This document shows, piece by piece, positions 1 through 7,182 of a stretch of 12,744 nucleotides of DNA (the stretch's first letter is position 1; the number at the start of each line of letters is the position of its first letter). Made by a program: the position numbers and the translations under genes. This DNA is from a bacterium. Lineage in GTDB: Bacteria; Patescibacteriota; Microgenomatia; UBA8517. The stretch covers positions 1 to 12,744 of the forward strand of contig JAKAKU010000072.1 of NCBI GenBank assembly GCA_021824385.1, given 5' to 3'. The notes below the pieces were generated by a model. That model had not been told where the DNA came from, searched no databases, and saw only the letters and a program-made list of their open reading frames with translations.

Positions 1-1103
1 TCTACAAAGATCACAAAGCGGTCATTGATACATTCTGTCCAAACAACACGATGCCCTGCAGGCAATTTCATCAGTTCGTTAAACACAATTCTCACATCCT
101 TCGCACTCAAATCTGGACGCTCCTCATCTTCCGCACAGTGCGGACATTCACTTCTTTGACTCGGATAAACCGCTGGATAATTATGCTTTGGGCACACGAT
201 TAACTGCTTTTCAAGCTTATTCAAGTGCTCGAGAAGTGTCAGATGTGTTCCATCAACAGAAAGATTATCAAGGTAGTAGGCAAATGCCTGCATGGCCTCG
301 TCAGTCAACGACTTCGGAGGTAAGACAATTCCTACTCCGGGCCAGTCAACTTTCGGGCTTAAAACATGCTCTTTAGCGAGAACCTTTTTCAAGATCTCGT
401 CGTTGCTGAGTGAAGGGTCCAATAGGTGTGGTTGTACTCGAAAATACAGATACAAGAAGTCGAGTAGTTGCCACCAAGATTCATCTTCACTGGTAAACGG
501 ATTTTTAGGTCCCACATCGGTAAGCCATGAAAAGTGGCGCGGTGCGCAATATGCTGCAGCAACAGCCGAAGGTGCTAATACCGTGCCATCGGGGAGAATA
601 TATTCATAGGAAGGAGTATCCACAAACTTGTTTTTTAGTGGAGAGCCTTTAGAAGCTTCCACCATCAGGTTCATGGGATTTCCATCTACTACAATAATCC
701 CCAGTGCGTTCAACTGTGCCGTGTCTTCAATGATTTTCTTCATGAGCTGCACAATCGTGAGCTGAGAAACATCAAACGTAGGCCACAGCCTTGATGATGT
801 GAATTGGTGCAGGGTGTAGTTTCTTCCAGAAAGCTTAACCATTTTGAATCCCAAAGGACTCTTTTGCGAATCGGTTAAAAGCGATAGCGCTTTTACAAAG
901 CCTTCCGGTACCCCTTTAATAGTTGAAGCATATTCAATTTTTCTCGACAACCGCTCACGGGTTTTAGCCGGAACAGACGGGTGCCAAATTGCATATGCAT
1001 ATTTATCCTTTCCAATCACATCTACTTCGCCTCCACTGCCGAGCAGTTCGGAAAGGTCAAGGTCTATAGCTTTTCCATCTTCATATACCTTGAGCGTAGA
1101 CAT
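1..1103 (-). CDS. Atypical serine/threonine kinase-like protein with zinc ribbon (3' end cut by window)
   Basis: I read 367 codons from ATG 1103 to the window edge, with no stop. A glycine-rich loop (LGSGGEVDVI, residues 21-30) is followed by a beta-3-like strand, YAIWHP (37-42). The usual Ala-x-Lys lysine is not evident there. The catalytic-loop equivalent is VVDGNPMNLMV (138-148), with D140, N142 and N145 in the D-x-N-x-x-N pattern. The metal-binding equivalent is FVDTPSYEY (160-168), resembling the D-x-D-S form of YegI/TerY-associated kinases more than DFG. A CPKH...CPHC zinc ribbon lies at 304-323. The start has AGAGGT upstream, inside the end of the phosphatase gene, so the two are probably translationally coupled. 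By family knowledge, such kinases pair with PP2C phosphatases to phosphorylate cytoplasmic partners, often near VWA (TerY) proteins. The missing lysine could mean a pseudokinase or an unusual ATP site. The alignment is by eye only. Confidence 0.7.
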   Translation of the reverse strand, partial: MSTLKVYEDGKAIDLDLSELLGSGGEVDVIGKDKYAYAIWHPSVPAKTRERLSRKIEYASTIKGVPEGFVKALSLLTDSQKSPLGFKMVKLSGRNYTLHQFTSSRLWPTFDVSQLTIVQLMKKIIEDTAQLNALGIIVVDGNPMNLMVEASKGSPLKNKFVDTPSYEYILPDGTVLAPSAVAAAYCAPRHFSWLTDVGPKNPFTSEDESWWQLLDFLYLYFRVQPHLLDPSLSNDEILKKVLAKEHVLSPKVDWPGVGIVLPPKSLTDEAMQAFAYYLDNLSVDGTHLTLLEHLNKLEKQLIVCPKHNYPAVYPSQRSECPHCAEDEERPDLSAKDVRIVFNELMKLPAGHRVVWTECINDRFVIFV

Positions 1104-1115
1104 CAGTTACCTCTT

Positions 1116-1988
1116 TCATTCGAATAAAAATGCGGCAATAGTCACATCATCCTTCAGAGGGCCTTCTTCCGGTTTGAGTCCATTCGAGTGATCGAAGAGA
1201 TCAAACAAGTAAGACCGTAAAATTTGACGTTTGCCTTGCGGCACGACATATTCCCACACATCGTTAAAACAAAAATCCGGCATGCCGTCACTGAAGATCA
1301 GAAACTTCCTATTTTGAGGAAATATCTTCACAATCAGTGGTGTCAGCGGATGTACAAGAGCTGGTTTCCCCATTTCTTGTCGTTTTCGGTTAAGAACTTC
1401 GAGGTTGTCGCGCATTTTATGCGGTGGGCTAAAATCATATCCAATATAGGGCGAGACATTTTGAAAATCCGGCTTATACGTTTCAGTGTCCGTTTGGTAG
1501 CCGCTATCTCCATATGCAACTACAAGTGTTGCTGTCTCATCCATATATCCACCAACTAAGGTAAACATGAGATTTGATTTTATCCATTCATATACCCGTC
1601 GAATACGTATGTTCGAAAGGTCCATTGGTCGTCCAGTGCGAATCTCTTCGTAGAGTGATCGCAAATATGCATTGCCATAAGGCATTGCCTTGATTCGTGA
1701 AACTGCATAGCTGTGGATAGCTTTTTTAATTCTTCCCGCAACTCGTGCTGCATCATAATCATATTGCTCAAGCAGTGCCTGAGTTTTCATAACCATGTAT
1801 TGCACAAAGTCCGTAGCTCCACCGCCTGAAAATTCAGACATGGTACAGCCATCGGCCAAGTAGACAATAACTCCGTTAGAATCAGCATGAGTTACCGTTG
1901 TCCAATACAACGCGTCTTGAGAGTTTTTCAACTCAACGTATTTTGCTGGACTCGGCACCTGTGCAATTCCATACAGTAACTTACTCAT
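1116..1988 (-). CDS. PP2C-family protein phosphatase
   Basis: A 290-residue cytoplasmic PP2C-like Ser/Thr phosphatase, predicted to hydrolyse phosphoserine/threonine with two metal ions. Visible motifs in order: NSQDALYW (22-29) in place of N-E-D, VYLADGCTM (42-50) with the metal-binding D46-G47, TLVVAYGDSGY (154-164), IFSDGMPD (231-238) with D234, and the closing KDDVTIAAFL (279-288), equivalent to D-D-x-T/N. Metal ligands therefore look intact. I chose ATG 1988 because GGAGGAG lies immediately upstream at 1991-1997. An in-frame ATG at 2018 would add ten residues but has no well-placed ribosome site. The kinase follows after 12 bases, so the pair probably works as a writer/eraser module. No signal peptide or membrane segment. 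I could not identify its promoter. Confidence 0.85.
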   Translation of the reverse strand: MSKLLYGIAQVPSPAKYVELKNSQDALYWTTVTHADSNGVIVYLADGCTMSEFSGGGATDFVQYMVMKTQALLEQYDYDAARVAGRIKKAIHSYAVSRIKAMPYGNAYLRSLYEEIRTGRPMDLSNIRIRRVYEWIKSNLMFTLVGGYMDETATLVVAYGDSGYQTDTETYKPDFQNVSPYIGYDFSPPHKMRDNLEVLNRKRQEMGKPALVHPLTPLIVKIFPQNRKFLIFSDGMPDFCFNDVWEYVVPQGKRQILRSYLFDLFDHSNGLKPEEGPLKDDVTIAAFLFE

Positions 1989-2223
1989 TACTCCTCCATT
2001 TCCTTCGCATCTAGACATTTAAACTGTAAATGTTCCTAAAACAGATATCCCTTCATACCTAATTCGGTAGAAGGTGATCATTTTTCGGGAAAACCCTTTA
2101 AAATGAATCACTATTCTCAATACATAGCTATTAAGACTGTCATTCATTTTTGGACTTGTATTCTATCATCCTGTAATCTTAAATTCAAATCGCTATAGGT
2201 TTTACTAATGAGTTAAATTAAAC

Positions 2224-2244
2224 TTTGTGTATTGTATACACTAA
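2224..2244. promoter_or_regulatory. Putative NrtR operator upstream of nadE
   Basis: The site reads TTTGTGTA-TTGTA-TACACTAA. It is an inverted repeat of two 8-base arms with a 5-base spacer, and 7 of 8 arm positions are complementary. It matches the sites at 5436-5456 and 7991-8011 in arm sequence and spacing. A weak promoter (TTAAAT 2213-2218, 16-base gap, TATACA 2235-2240) would overlap it. Assignment to NrtR is an inference from recurrence in front of NAD genes next to an nrtR homologue. Confidence 0.6.
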
Positions 2245-2271
2245 CTTCTTGATAGTCAATACCCTCTAATG

Positions 2272-2300
2272 TTGAATACATATCGACTTCGTGTTACACT
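2272..2300 (+). promoter_or_regulatory. Predicted sigma70 promoter of nadE
   Basis: TTGAAT (2272-2277) and TACACT (2295-2300) are separated by exactly 17 bases, giving a leader of roughly 48 bases before the GTG start. The -10 box is part of TACACTAA (2295-2302), one arm of the putative NrtR operator. The compact palindrome TTCGTGT-T-ACACTAA (2288-2302) also covers it. This may be a second regulator contact. Confidence 0.55.
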
Positions 2301-2354
2301 AACACCGTCCAAATTGGATGCTTGTAATGTAATAGTCAGTAACAGGAGCAGGAC

Positions 2355-3332
2355 GTGAAGATTTTAAAGCACCAGCAGGCAACTCAAATCACTCAAGAGG
2401 CAGTTCAAAAACTCGCCGGGTACATACTCAAATACGGGCTTAAATCCCTTGTCGAAGGGGTGTCCGGGGGTATTGATTCAGCGATTCTTGCCGCGATCAT
2501 GGAACGCACTCAGGCATATCTTGCGAAGCTCGATTACCACATCGACACGCACTATTATTTCCTCGATTGCAACAGTAAGCCTTTTGACCGCGAACGCGCA
2601 GATGCTTTGGCGACGAAGCTCGGCTTTTTGCTTGAATATGTTGACTTGAGTTATGTATACGACACCCCGCTGGTACAGTTTGCCCGTGTACATGCACAGA
2701 CGGAACGCGACTTCCGCGTCGCGAGAGGCAATGCGGCTTGTAGGGAACGGATGAAATTCCTGTATCAAGCAGCGTTACTGTTCAAAGGGATTTATCCCGA
2801 TACGGACGATTTGTCTGAAGAATGGATGCGCTTCTGGACCCTCAAAGGGGATGAAGGCAATGTGAAGCTCTTCCAACATTTTACCAAGCGCGAAATGTAT
2901 GACCTTGGCGAATATTTGGGTGTTCCCCAAATTATTTTGGATTCGGCCCCGGGCGACGGACTGAATGTAACTGAAGCCAACGCGGCATCCGATCAACTCG
3001 GGCTGCAGTACGAGTCGACTGATTATATCGTAAGCCGATTTGTCGAAAATGGCTTTAATGGCACCAATGACGACATGGAAAATGGTGAATACGTGCAGCT
3101 ATCAAGCACGAAGTTCCGAACACTTATGGCCGTAGTAGCCGGAGAAATCGGCACAACACAAGAAACTGTTCATAAGGTTTTGACACAGGTCCTCCGCTAC
3201 GCGTTCAAAGTGAAGGCAGGAGACAGCGCAGTTCACTTGTTGACTGCACACGACCGTGTACGTTTTGGTTTGCCGGAAATAGGTACACCAGAGTTCAGCT
3301 CACTGTACCGTGAACTGGCTCAAGTTCGTTAA
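2355..3332 (+). CDS. nadE: NH3-dependent-type NAD+ synthetase
   Basis: Catalyses the last step of NAD synthesis, ATP-dependent amidation of nicotinate adenine dinucleotide. The N-type ATP pyrophosphatase P-loop is SGGIDSA at residues 37-43. GNAACRERM (125-133) corresponds to the GN-x-x-x-R-x-R-M segment of the family. GDEGNVKLF (165-173) followed by KREMYDLGEYLGVPQ (178-192) and the acidic, glycine-rich APGDGL (198-203) correspond to the substrate-binding region. No glutaminase domain precedes it, so ammonia is the likely nitrogen donor. At 325 residues it is longer than the usual 245-280 of single-domain NadE, with extra length around 140-165 and at the C-terminus. The start is GTG, with AGGAG at 2344-2348 and a 6-base gap. 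It is monocistronic, facing pncB, with its own terminator. Expression is probably under NrtR (operator at 2224-2244). Confidence 0.92.
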   Translation: MKILKHQQATQITQEAVQKLAGYILKYGLKSLVEGVSGGIDSAILAAIMERTQAYLAKLDYHIDTHYYFLDCNSKPFDRERADALATKLGFLLEYVDLSYVYDTPLVQFARVHAQTERDFRVARGNAACRERMKFLYQAALLFKGIYPDTDDLSEEWMRFWTLKGDEGNVKLFQHFTKREMYDLGEYLGVPQIILDSAPGDGLNVTEANAASDQLGLQYESTDYIVSRFVENGFNGTNDDMENGEYVQLSSTKFRTLMAVVAGEIGTTQETVHKVLTQVLRYAFKVKAGDSAVHLLTAHDRVRFGLPEIGTPEFSSLYRELAQVR

Positions 3333-3351
3333 TCACCCTTAATTGAAGGGT

Positions 3352-3388
3352 AACCACGCATAACAAAAATGTGCGTGGTTCTTTTTTT
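3352..3388 (+). terminator. Intrinsic terminator of nadE
   Basis: AACCACGCA (3352-3360) pairs with TGCGTGGTT (3372-3380) across an 11-base A-rich loop. A run of seven T follows (3382-3388). Confidence 0.9.
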
Positions 3389-3391
3389 GGC

Positions 3392-3431
3392 AAAAAAAAT
3401 TGCCATTCCGAGAGTTTCCCCAGAATGGCAA
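3392..3431 (-). terminator. Intrinsic terminator of the nadD-pncB operon
   Basis: Read on the minus strand, TTGCCATTC (3431-3423) pairs with GAATGGCAA (3408-3400) around a 14-base loop and is followed by eight T (3399-3392). It stands back to back with the nadE terminator, so each converging transcript has its own stop signal. Confidence 0.9.
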
Positions 3432-3443
3432 TAAACTAATCAA

Positions 3444-4772
3444 TTAAACAACTGGCCGAACAAACTGATGTTCAGACATTTCGTAGCCAAACGCTTGCAG
3501 CATAAGCTGCTGAAATTCCGCCGGCGCTTCGGTCATTTTGGCAGGGTTATTCGAAATCTTCACTAACCACAGCTTTTGTCCTTGGTAAAATCCGTACTTA
3601 GGCTTAAATACCAACGATATGGGAGTAAATCCGAGGGCTTTCAGTCCGCCCGTGTCATTACTGCCGTCCGTCCCCCAACCAAACAGTACTTGTCGAAACA
3701 TCCGCTTTGCGGCGTCTTGGGTAGGAAGCGTGTGTGTATATTCAGAAATGGCATACATCGCTTCTGGATCTAGACCATCACTGTAAACAGCATCTTTGCC
3801 TGAATACCGATCGGTCAGAGGAATGCCAAGCTTTAGATTCTCGGCAACAGTGCGGTCTGTCCACTTCTTCCAGGGATCACTATCCCAACGATAGCCACGA
3901 CCTTCATATGCTAGGTCATAGGACCAGTCGGTCCAAAAAGCGTCGTCCCCAAAAGTGTCGGTTAGTGCGACTCTACTTGCATAAGGAAAGATCTTCCACC
4001 AGTTCTTGAAAAACTGCATGTGCGCTGCACGTAGAATGGCAATCTTCTCCTCCAGCGTGAAGTTGCCGTGCTCAAAAATTTTGATGAGGGCCATAAGGAT
4101 CTCAAGCAAAACCCCAGCATGAGGGTGTGTTCCTGCCCACGGAATGCCAAAATCGAGTGCAAGTTGGACATTGCTCGTAGCAGTTACAATCTCAGGAACT
4201 TCATTTAAGAGAATTTCTAATTCTCGCCGCTGCCATTCAGGACTATAAGCACGTCTCGTTCCAAATTCAAGTACGCTTCCCTTGGGAAGTTTTCGCAAAG
4301 TCGGAATTTTCGCACGAAGAGTGCGTTCAGCTTCAGCGAAAACTTTTTCACGGCTGATTCCGATTTGCTTTTCACGGTAATGATTCAGCAGTCCGTTAAT
4401 GGTAACGGTCACGAATGTTTCCGCAAACAAGTCACAGGTATCAACCATCCATTGGCCATCTTTGGCATATACATCCATTCTGGCAAACTGAAAATCTCTG
4501 AGATATTGCTCAAACCCTAACGGATCAGCAGCAAATGTTCCGGTGCCCCGCAAAAAGGCAATCTGCTTTTCATCAAATCGAAGAGCTTGAACAGCAGCTA
4601 GCTGTTCACGAATTGCTTCTTCTGGAATGATGTCAGCTGTGCGAACCGCTTTTGTACGATTGTATGCACCACTGACCCAGTTCACACCGAGGTGAAAATA
4701 GTATTCGTAGAACATTGTTGGAAACTCGTACCAATCGGTACTTAAAATACTTGTATTGAGCGGTTTATCCAC
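3444..4772 (-). CDS. pncB: Nicotinate phosphoribosyltransferase
   Basis: Converts nicotinate and PRPP (with ATP) to nicotinate mononucleotide, the entry step of the Preiss-Handler salvage route. It has 442 residues, close to the enterobacterial enzyme's length. Recognisable segments: STDWYEFPTMF near the N-terminus (11-21), the family signature LEFGTRRAYSPEWQRRE (168-184), GTHPHA (214-219) with H218 in the place of the phosphorylated histidine, TDTFGDDAF (271-279), and YRWDSDPWKKW (294-304), equivalent to the PncB R-H-D-S-G-D-P segment. The start is GTG at 4772. AAGGAG lies 8 bases upstream and no better ATG is near. The gene begins 16 bases after the nadD-like stop, so both are on one transcript. 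Regulation is through the promoter and operator at 5436-5512. Confidence 0.93.
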   Translation of the reverse strand: MDKPLNTSILSTDWYEFPTMFYEYYFHLGVNWVSGAYNRTKAVRTADIIPEEAIREQLAAVQALRFDEKQIAFLRGTGTFAADPLGFEQYLRDFQFARMDVYAKDGQWMVDTCDLFAETFVTVTINGLLNHYREKQIGISREKVFAEAERTLRAKIPTLRKLPKGSVLEFGTRRAYSPEWQRRELEILLNEVPEIVTATSNVQLALDFGIPWAGTHPHAGVLLEILMALIKIFEHGNFTLEEKIAILRAAHMQFFKNWWKIFPYASRVALTDTFGDDAFWTDWSYDLAYEGRGYRWDSDPWKKWTDRTVAENLKLGIPLTDRYSGKDAVYSDGLDPEAMYAISEYTHTLPTQDAAKRMFRQVLFGWGTDGSNDTGGLKALGFTPISLVFKPKYGFYQGQKLWLVKISNNPAKMTEAPAEFQQLMLQAFGYEMSEHQFVRPVV

Positions 4773-4788
4773 TTAGTTTTCTCCTTAG

Positions 4789-5403
4789 TTACTTCTTATG
4801 CAGTTCATGATACAAAATGTACTCAACTTCGGCTTTTGGCATGTCATCTTGCCAATTTTCACCTGCGATCATTTTTTCACGCACTCTGGTACTTGATATG
4901 TCGGGCAAATCGCCCTCAATAATCAAACAGTCAGGTGGCAAGCGAATAGTCGAAAGATCGAGCGTCCCTGGGCGTTGAAAAACAGCCCATGGATACTCAG
5001 TCCAGAGTTTCACGCCCTCTTTCCACATAGCTTCGACCCGTGAAATCTGTGGGTTTTCGGTGCTTGGCAGTACATTGTCGCTTCCCACACAGACTACATA
5101 TCTGCGGTTCTGCTCTTTCTTTAAAAGATCAACCTGTTCAACCGTCGTGAAATCTCGTGTTTCGTACACAATGAGATCTGACAACAGTAAGCGCTGCGGG
5201 AATTGCCTTTGGAGATCTTGAAATGCCGTTACTGTCATCATCCATCTATCCCACGCAGACACGTTTATATGTTTGTCGCTTCGAACTTGTGCGCAAGGCA
5301 TGACAATAACCTTTTCAAAATGCCGGAGTGCGAGTTCAGCCATAAAAACATGAGCGTGGGTAACATATCTCCCGGTTATTCCGAGATGAGCATGTGCCTC
5401 CAT
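4789..5403 (-). CDS. nadD: Nicotinate-nucleotide adenylyltransferase (NadD/NMNAT family)
   Basis: Adenylates nicotinate mononucleotide with ATP to give deamido-NAD, linking PncB to NadE. The 204-residue Rossmann nucleotidyltransferase carries two hallmark motifs. One is a (H/T)-x-G-H motif in the divergent form THAH (15-18), with Ala replacing Gly. The other is ISSTRVR (169-175), the classic I-S-S-T/S-x-x-R. VVCVGSDN (103-110) resembles the G-x-D-x strand. The N-terminus GITGRYVTHAH lacks the usual G-G-x-F-D/N-P-x-H wording, so this is a divergent member. Choice of the nicotinate substrate is inferred from neighbours pncB and nadE. NMN use cannot be excluded. The ATG follows AAGGAAGG closely. 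First gene of the operon. Confidence 0.85.
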   Translation of the reverse strand: MEAHAHLGITGRYVTHAHVFMAELALRHFEKVIVMPCAQVRSDKHINVSAWDRWMMTVTAFQDLQRQFPQRLLLSDLIVYETRDFTTVEQVDLLKKEQNRRYVVCVGSDNVLPSTENPQISRVEAMWKEGVKLWTEYPWAVFQRPGTLDLSTIRLPPDCLIIEGDLPDISSTRVREKMIAGENWQDDMPKAEVEYILYHELHKK

Positions 5404-5435
5404 AATCCTTCCTTAATGTGTAATGTGCAATTTAC

Positions 5436-5456
5436 TTAGTGTAAAGTGTACACTAA
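5436..5456. promoter_or_regulatory. Putative NrtR operator of nadD-pncB
   Basis: A perfect inverted repeat, TTAGTGTA-AAGTG-TACACTAA, with 8-base arms and a 5-base spacer. It is the best copy of the three in this window. It overlaps the -10 box of one predicted promoter and lies downstream of the start of a second, so a bound repressor could block both. Assignment to NrtR is inferred. Confidence 0.75.
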
Positions 5457-5473
5457 TAAGTTAGAGAAGTCAA
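5445..5473 (-). promoter_or_regulatory. Predicted proximal promoter of nadD-pncB
   Basis: On the minus strand, TTGACT (5473-5468), a 17-base gap, then TACACT (5450-5445). The -10 box begins at the seventh base of the operator, the same geometry as at 8000-8028. Confidence 0.6.
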
Positions 5474-5483
5474 AACATCTTGT

Positions 5484-5512
5484 AGTATACAGTGAGGTGT
5501 AGTATTTTTCAA
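5484..5512 (-). promoter_or_regulatory. Predicted distal promoter of nadD-pncB
   Basis: On the minus strand, TTGAAA (5512-5507), a 17-base gap, then TATACT (5489-5484). Transcription would start near 5477 and run through the operator. The -35 box lies only 15 bases beyond the nrtR stop. Confidence 0.6.
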
Positions 5513-5526
5513 CTACTAGAGGGTAT

Positions 5527-6204
5527 TTAAACCGTCTGTGTTATATGGAGTGCGCGATCTTTAAATTGATAAAGCTGCGCTGGTCTATGAGCACCGGTAG
5601 CTTTGACTTTAGGTACTTCTTCGAGAAGATTCAGGGCGAGCATTTTCTTTCTAAAATTACGCTTATCAATATGCTTTTCGAGAATATTTTCATACGCATC
5701 TTGAAGCTCAGTAAAAGTAAATTCGTGAGGCAAAAGCGCGAAAACAATATTTGAGTAGTTTACTTTTGACTTAAGCCTCAAAACAGCATCAGCAAGTATC
5801 TTTTTGTGATCATATGCAAGCTCGGGAAGATTGTCGATAGAAACCCATGCAACTGATTTGTATCGACTGCTTGTTTTGGGTACAAACGTGTCAGCCGTAG
5901 TCAGCGCCAAGTAAGCTACTGAAACCACCCATCCGGTTGGGTCACGGTCTGGGTCCCCATACGTTCCCAATTGTTCAATATATGACTCTCCTTCGCCTCC
6001 TCTGTCTTGTAAATGTCGCATAACCGCTTCGTCAAGATTTTCGTGGGGAGTGACAAGGCCTCCAGGAAGCGCCCACTTATTGGGAAATTCTGGTCTATCG
6101 AGTTCTATAAGCAAAACGTGAAGTTTCTGGTTTTTTATGCAAAAGAGTGCAACGTCAACGGCAACGGCTGCAGCTACAAATTGTTTTTCGGGGTGCGACT
6201 TCAT
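5527..6204 (-). CDS. nrtR: NrtR-type transcriptional regulator (degenerate Nudix domain plus winged helix)
   Basis: Likely repressor of NAD genes. In characterised NrtR proteins the Nudix fold senses ADP-ribose-type ligands and a C-terminal winged helix binds DNA. Here the 225-residue product shows a Nudix domain (about 10-145) and a C-terminal region (about 150-225) with FTELQDAYENIL, RNFRKKMLALNLL and HRPAQLYQF. This matches the NrtR layout. The Nudix box starts G49-x5-E55-x7-R63 but then reads HLQDRGG instead of E-U-x-E-E-x-G, so the catalytic glutamates are gone and hydrolysis is unlikely. An in-frame ATG at 6261 would add 19 hydrophobic residues but overlaps the -35 box of the divergent gene. 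I prefer ATG 6204, although neither start has a good ribosome site. TATAAT six bases upstream of 6204 hints at a leaderless start. Confidence 0.85.
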   Translation of the reverse strand: MKSHPEKQFVAAAVAVDVALFCIKNQKLHVLLIELDRPEFPNKWALPGGLVTPHENLDEAVMRHLQDRGGEGESYIEQLGTYGDPDRDPTGWVVSVAYLALTTADTFVPKTSSRYKSVAWVSIDNLPELAYDHKKILADAVLRLKSKVNYSNIVFALLPHEFTFTELQDAYENILEKHIDKRNFRKKMLALNLLEEVPKVKATGAHRPAQLYQFKDRALHITQTV

Positions 6205-6254
6205 ACCGTTATTATATACATAAACAACAAAAAGGTAAGGAGTAATACTATAAG

Positions 6255-6283
6255 TTGACATTCGAAAAACCGTATGTTATAGT
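6255..6283 (+). promoter_or_regulatory. Strong predicted sigma70 promoter of the gene at 6335
   Basis: TTGACA (6255-6260), exactly 17 bases, then TATAGT (6278-6283). This is the best promoter in the window. The predicted start is about 6290, leaving a roughly 45-base leader with AGGGAGG at 6321-6327. Confidence 0.75.
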
Positions 6284-6290
6284 TCTGTGT

Positions 6291-6307
6291 ATCACAACAT
6301 CTGTGAT
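6291..6307. promoter_or_regulatory. Operator-like inverted repeat at the start site of the 6335 gene
   Basis: ATCACA-ACATC-TGTGAT is a perfect 6-base inverted repeat with a 5-base spacer. It begins at the predicted transcription start. Its arms differ from the NrtR-type arms, so it probably serves another regulator. It could also act as a weak 5' hairpin in the mRNA. Confidence 0.45.
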
Positions 6308-6334
6308 CTATTTTTTGCTTAGGGAGGTTCTAGA

Positions 6335-7165
6335 ATGCTGACTCATAGCGTGTTGACTATCAAAGGATCCAACGATCGACTGAACGACTTCAAGGAAGAG
6401 GCAGAGATTGCCGACTTGCCGGTGTATTTTTACAATTCCGAAACGGTAATGAACTTAAAAAAGGTTCGGACTTGGATCGAGATCGTTCATGCCGGCGGTT
6501 ACACCATTGAAGAACTTGCCAGTCGAAGCGTCGTGGGGAATCCGAACAACCCTGTTATGGTCGGGCTGATTGCGAAGATCGCAGGAATTCCATTCGCTGT
6601 CGAAGCATCAATTCAGGGCATTAGCATTTCGCTTGCCATCAGACTCATTTCGGCTACGACAGGGAAGCCATATCTGGCATTTGTCGAGCAGGATCGTCCA
6701 GTTGTTGGTATGCGCGGATGCGAATTCGTGGCAGGTCGTCAAGATGGCACCAGTATTCAAAGTCAAGCTGTCAACGAGCTTATCACAGAAGCACATCTCG
6801 ACCGAGTGGTTAATCTCACCGCCGAGGAAAAGGAAAAGTACAAGACCAAGGACGGTGGCATAGACTACGCGGCCTACTTGTCTGACAAGATTTCTTGGTA
6901 CGGTGGTATTCACTCGTCGATGGGCGGTGTATTTGAATTCGTCCGAGTGGGCGAAATTACTCTCGTCGTTCCAGACGAAACCATCAAGGAAATGCATGGC
7001 AAGCTGACCGGCGACAAGCATGAAAAAGGGATGGTGCTCAAAATTGCACCAGAAGAGGATATTCTCAAGTACATCACGGGAGATCCTCGTGTGTATTACT
7101 GGCTCATGGTTAGAAAACATGGCGCGCCAGAATATCACCCTGCGTTTGAAGCAGCAATGACATAG
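6335..7165 (+). CDS. Conserved-looking protein of unknown function (276 aa)
   Basis: I do not recognise this protein. It has 276 residues, no signal peptide and no clear membrane helix. It reads as a mixed alpha/beta cytoplasmic protein with several motif-like segments: VVGNPNNPVMVGLIAKIAGI (about 66-85), GMRGCEFVAGRQDG near the middle, WYGGIHSSMGG, and DPRVYYWLMVRKHGAPEYHP at the C-terminus. Translation signals are excellent: AGGGAGG sits 7 bases before the ATG, behind a consensus promoter. It is monocistronic with a strong terminator, which suggests high or tightly controlled expression. It is divergent from nrtR. A link to NAD metabolism is possible from position only, because its operator-like repeat is of a different type. 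Confidence 0.85.
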   Translation: MLTHSVLTIKGSNDRLNDFKEEAEIADLPVYFYNSETVMNLKKVRTWIEIVHAGGYTIEELASRSVVGNPNNPVMVGLIAKIAGIPFAVEASIQGISISLAIRLISATTGKPYLAFVEQDRPVVGMRGCEFVAGRQDGTSIQSQAVNELITEAHLDRVVNLTAEEKEKYKTKDGGIDYAAYLSDKISWYGGIHSSMGGVFEFVRVGEITLVVPDETIKEMHGKLTGDKHEKGMVLKIAPEEDILKYITGDPRVYYWLMVRKHGAPEYHPAFEAAMT

Positions 7166-7182
7166 TTTGCGAGATTTGTTTG

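Larger units (their letters stand above)
2019..2354. other. Divergent intergenic region between phosphatase and nadE
   Basis: This 336-base, A+T-rich stretch has no credible gene. Its right half carries the putative NrtR operator (2224-2244), a promoter (2272-2300) and the nadE ribosome site. The left half (about 2019-2200) must hold the promoter of the minus-strand phosphatase/kinase genes, but I see no convincing -35/-10 pair there and no hairpin worth reporting. Confidence 0.6.

Noticed and set aside
844..1191. Plus-strand open frame of 115 codons
   Set aside because: It is antisense to the kinase and phosphatase genes, has no ribosome site, and its product has no recognisable pattern. 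The minus-strand genes show clear motifs.
1988..2018. Ten-residue longer start for the PP2C gene at ATG 2018
   Set aside because: No ribosome site at proper distance. GGAGGAG sits directly before ATG 1988, inside that extension.
6205..6261. Longer nrtR start at ATG 6261
   Set aside because: The extra 19 residues are hydrophobic and unlike NrtR N-termini, and the ATG overlaps the -35 box of the divergent promoter. It remains possible.
6291..6307. Reading the ATCACA-N5-TGTGAT repeat as a fourth NrtR operator
   Set aside because: The spacer is the same, but the arms do not match TTAGTGTA/TACACTAA. GTGTA at 6287-6291 has no matching second arm.
6608..7138. Minus-strand open frame of 176 codons
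   Set aside because: It is antisense to the strongly supported 6335 gene and lacks translation signals and protein-like motifs.
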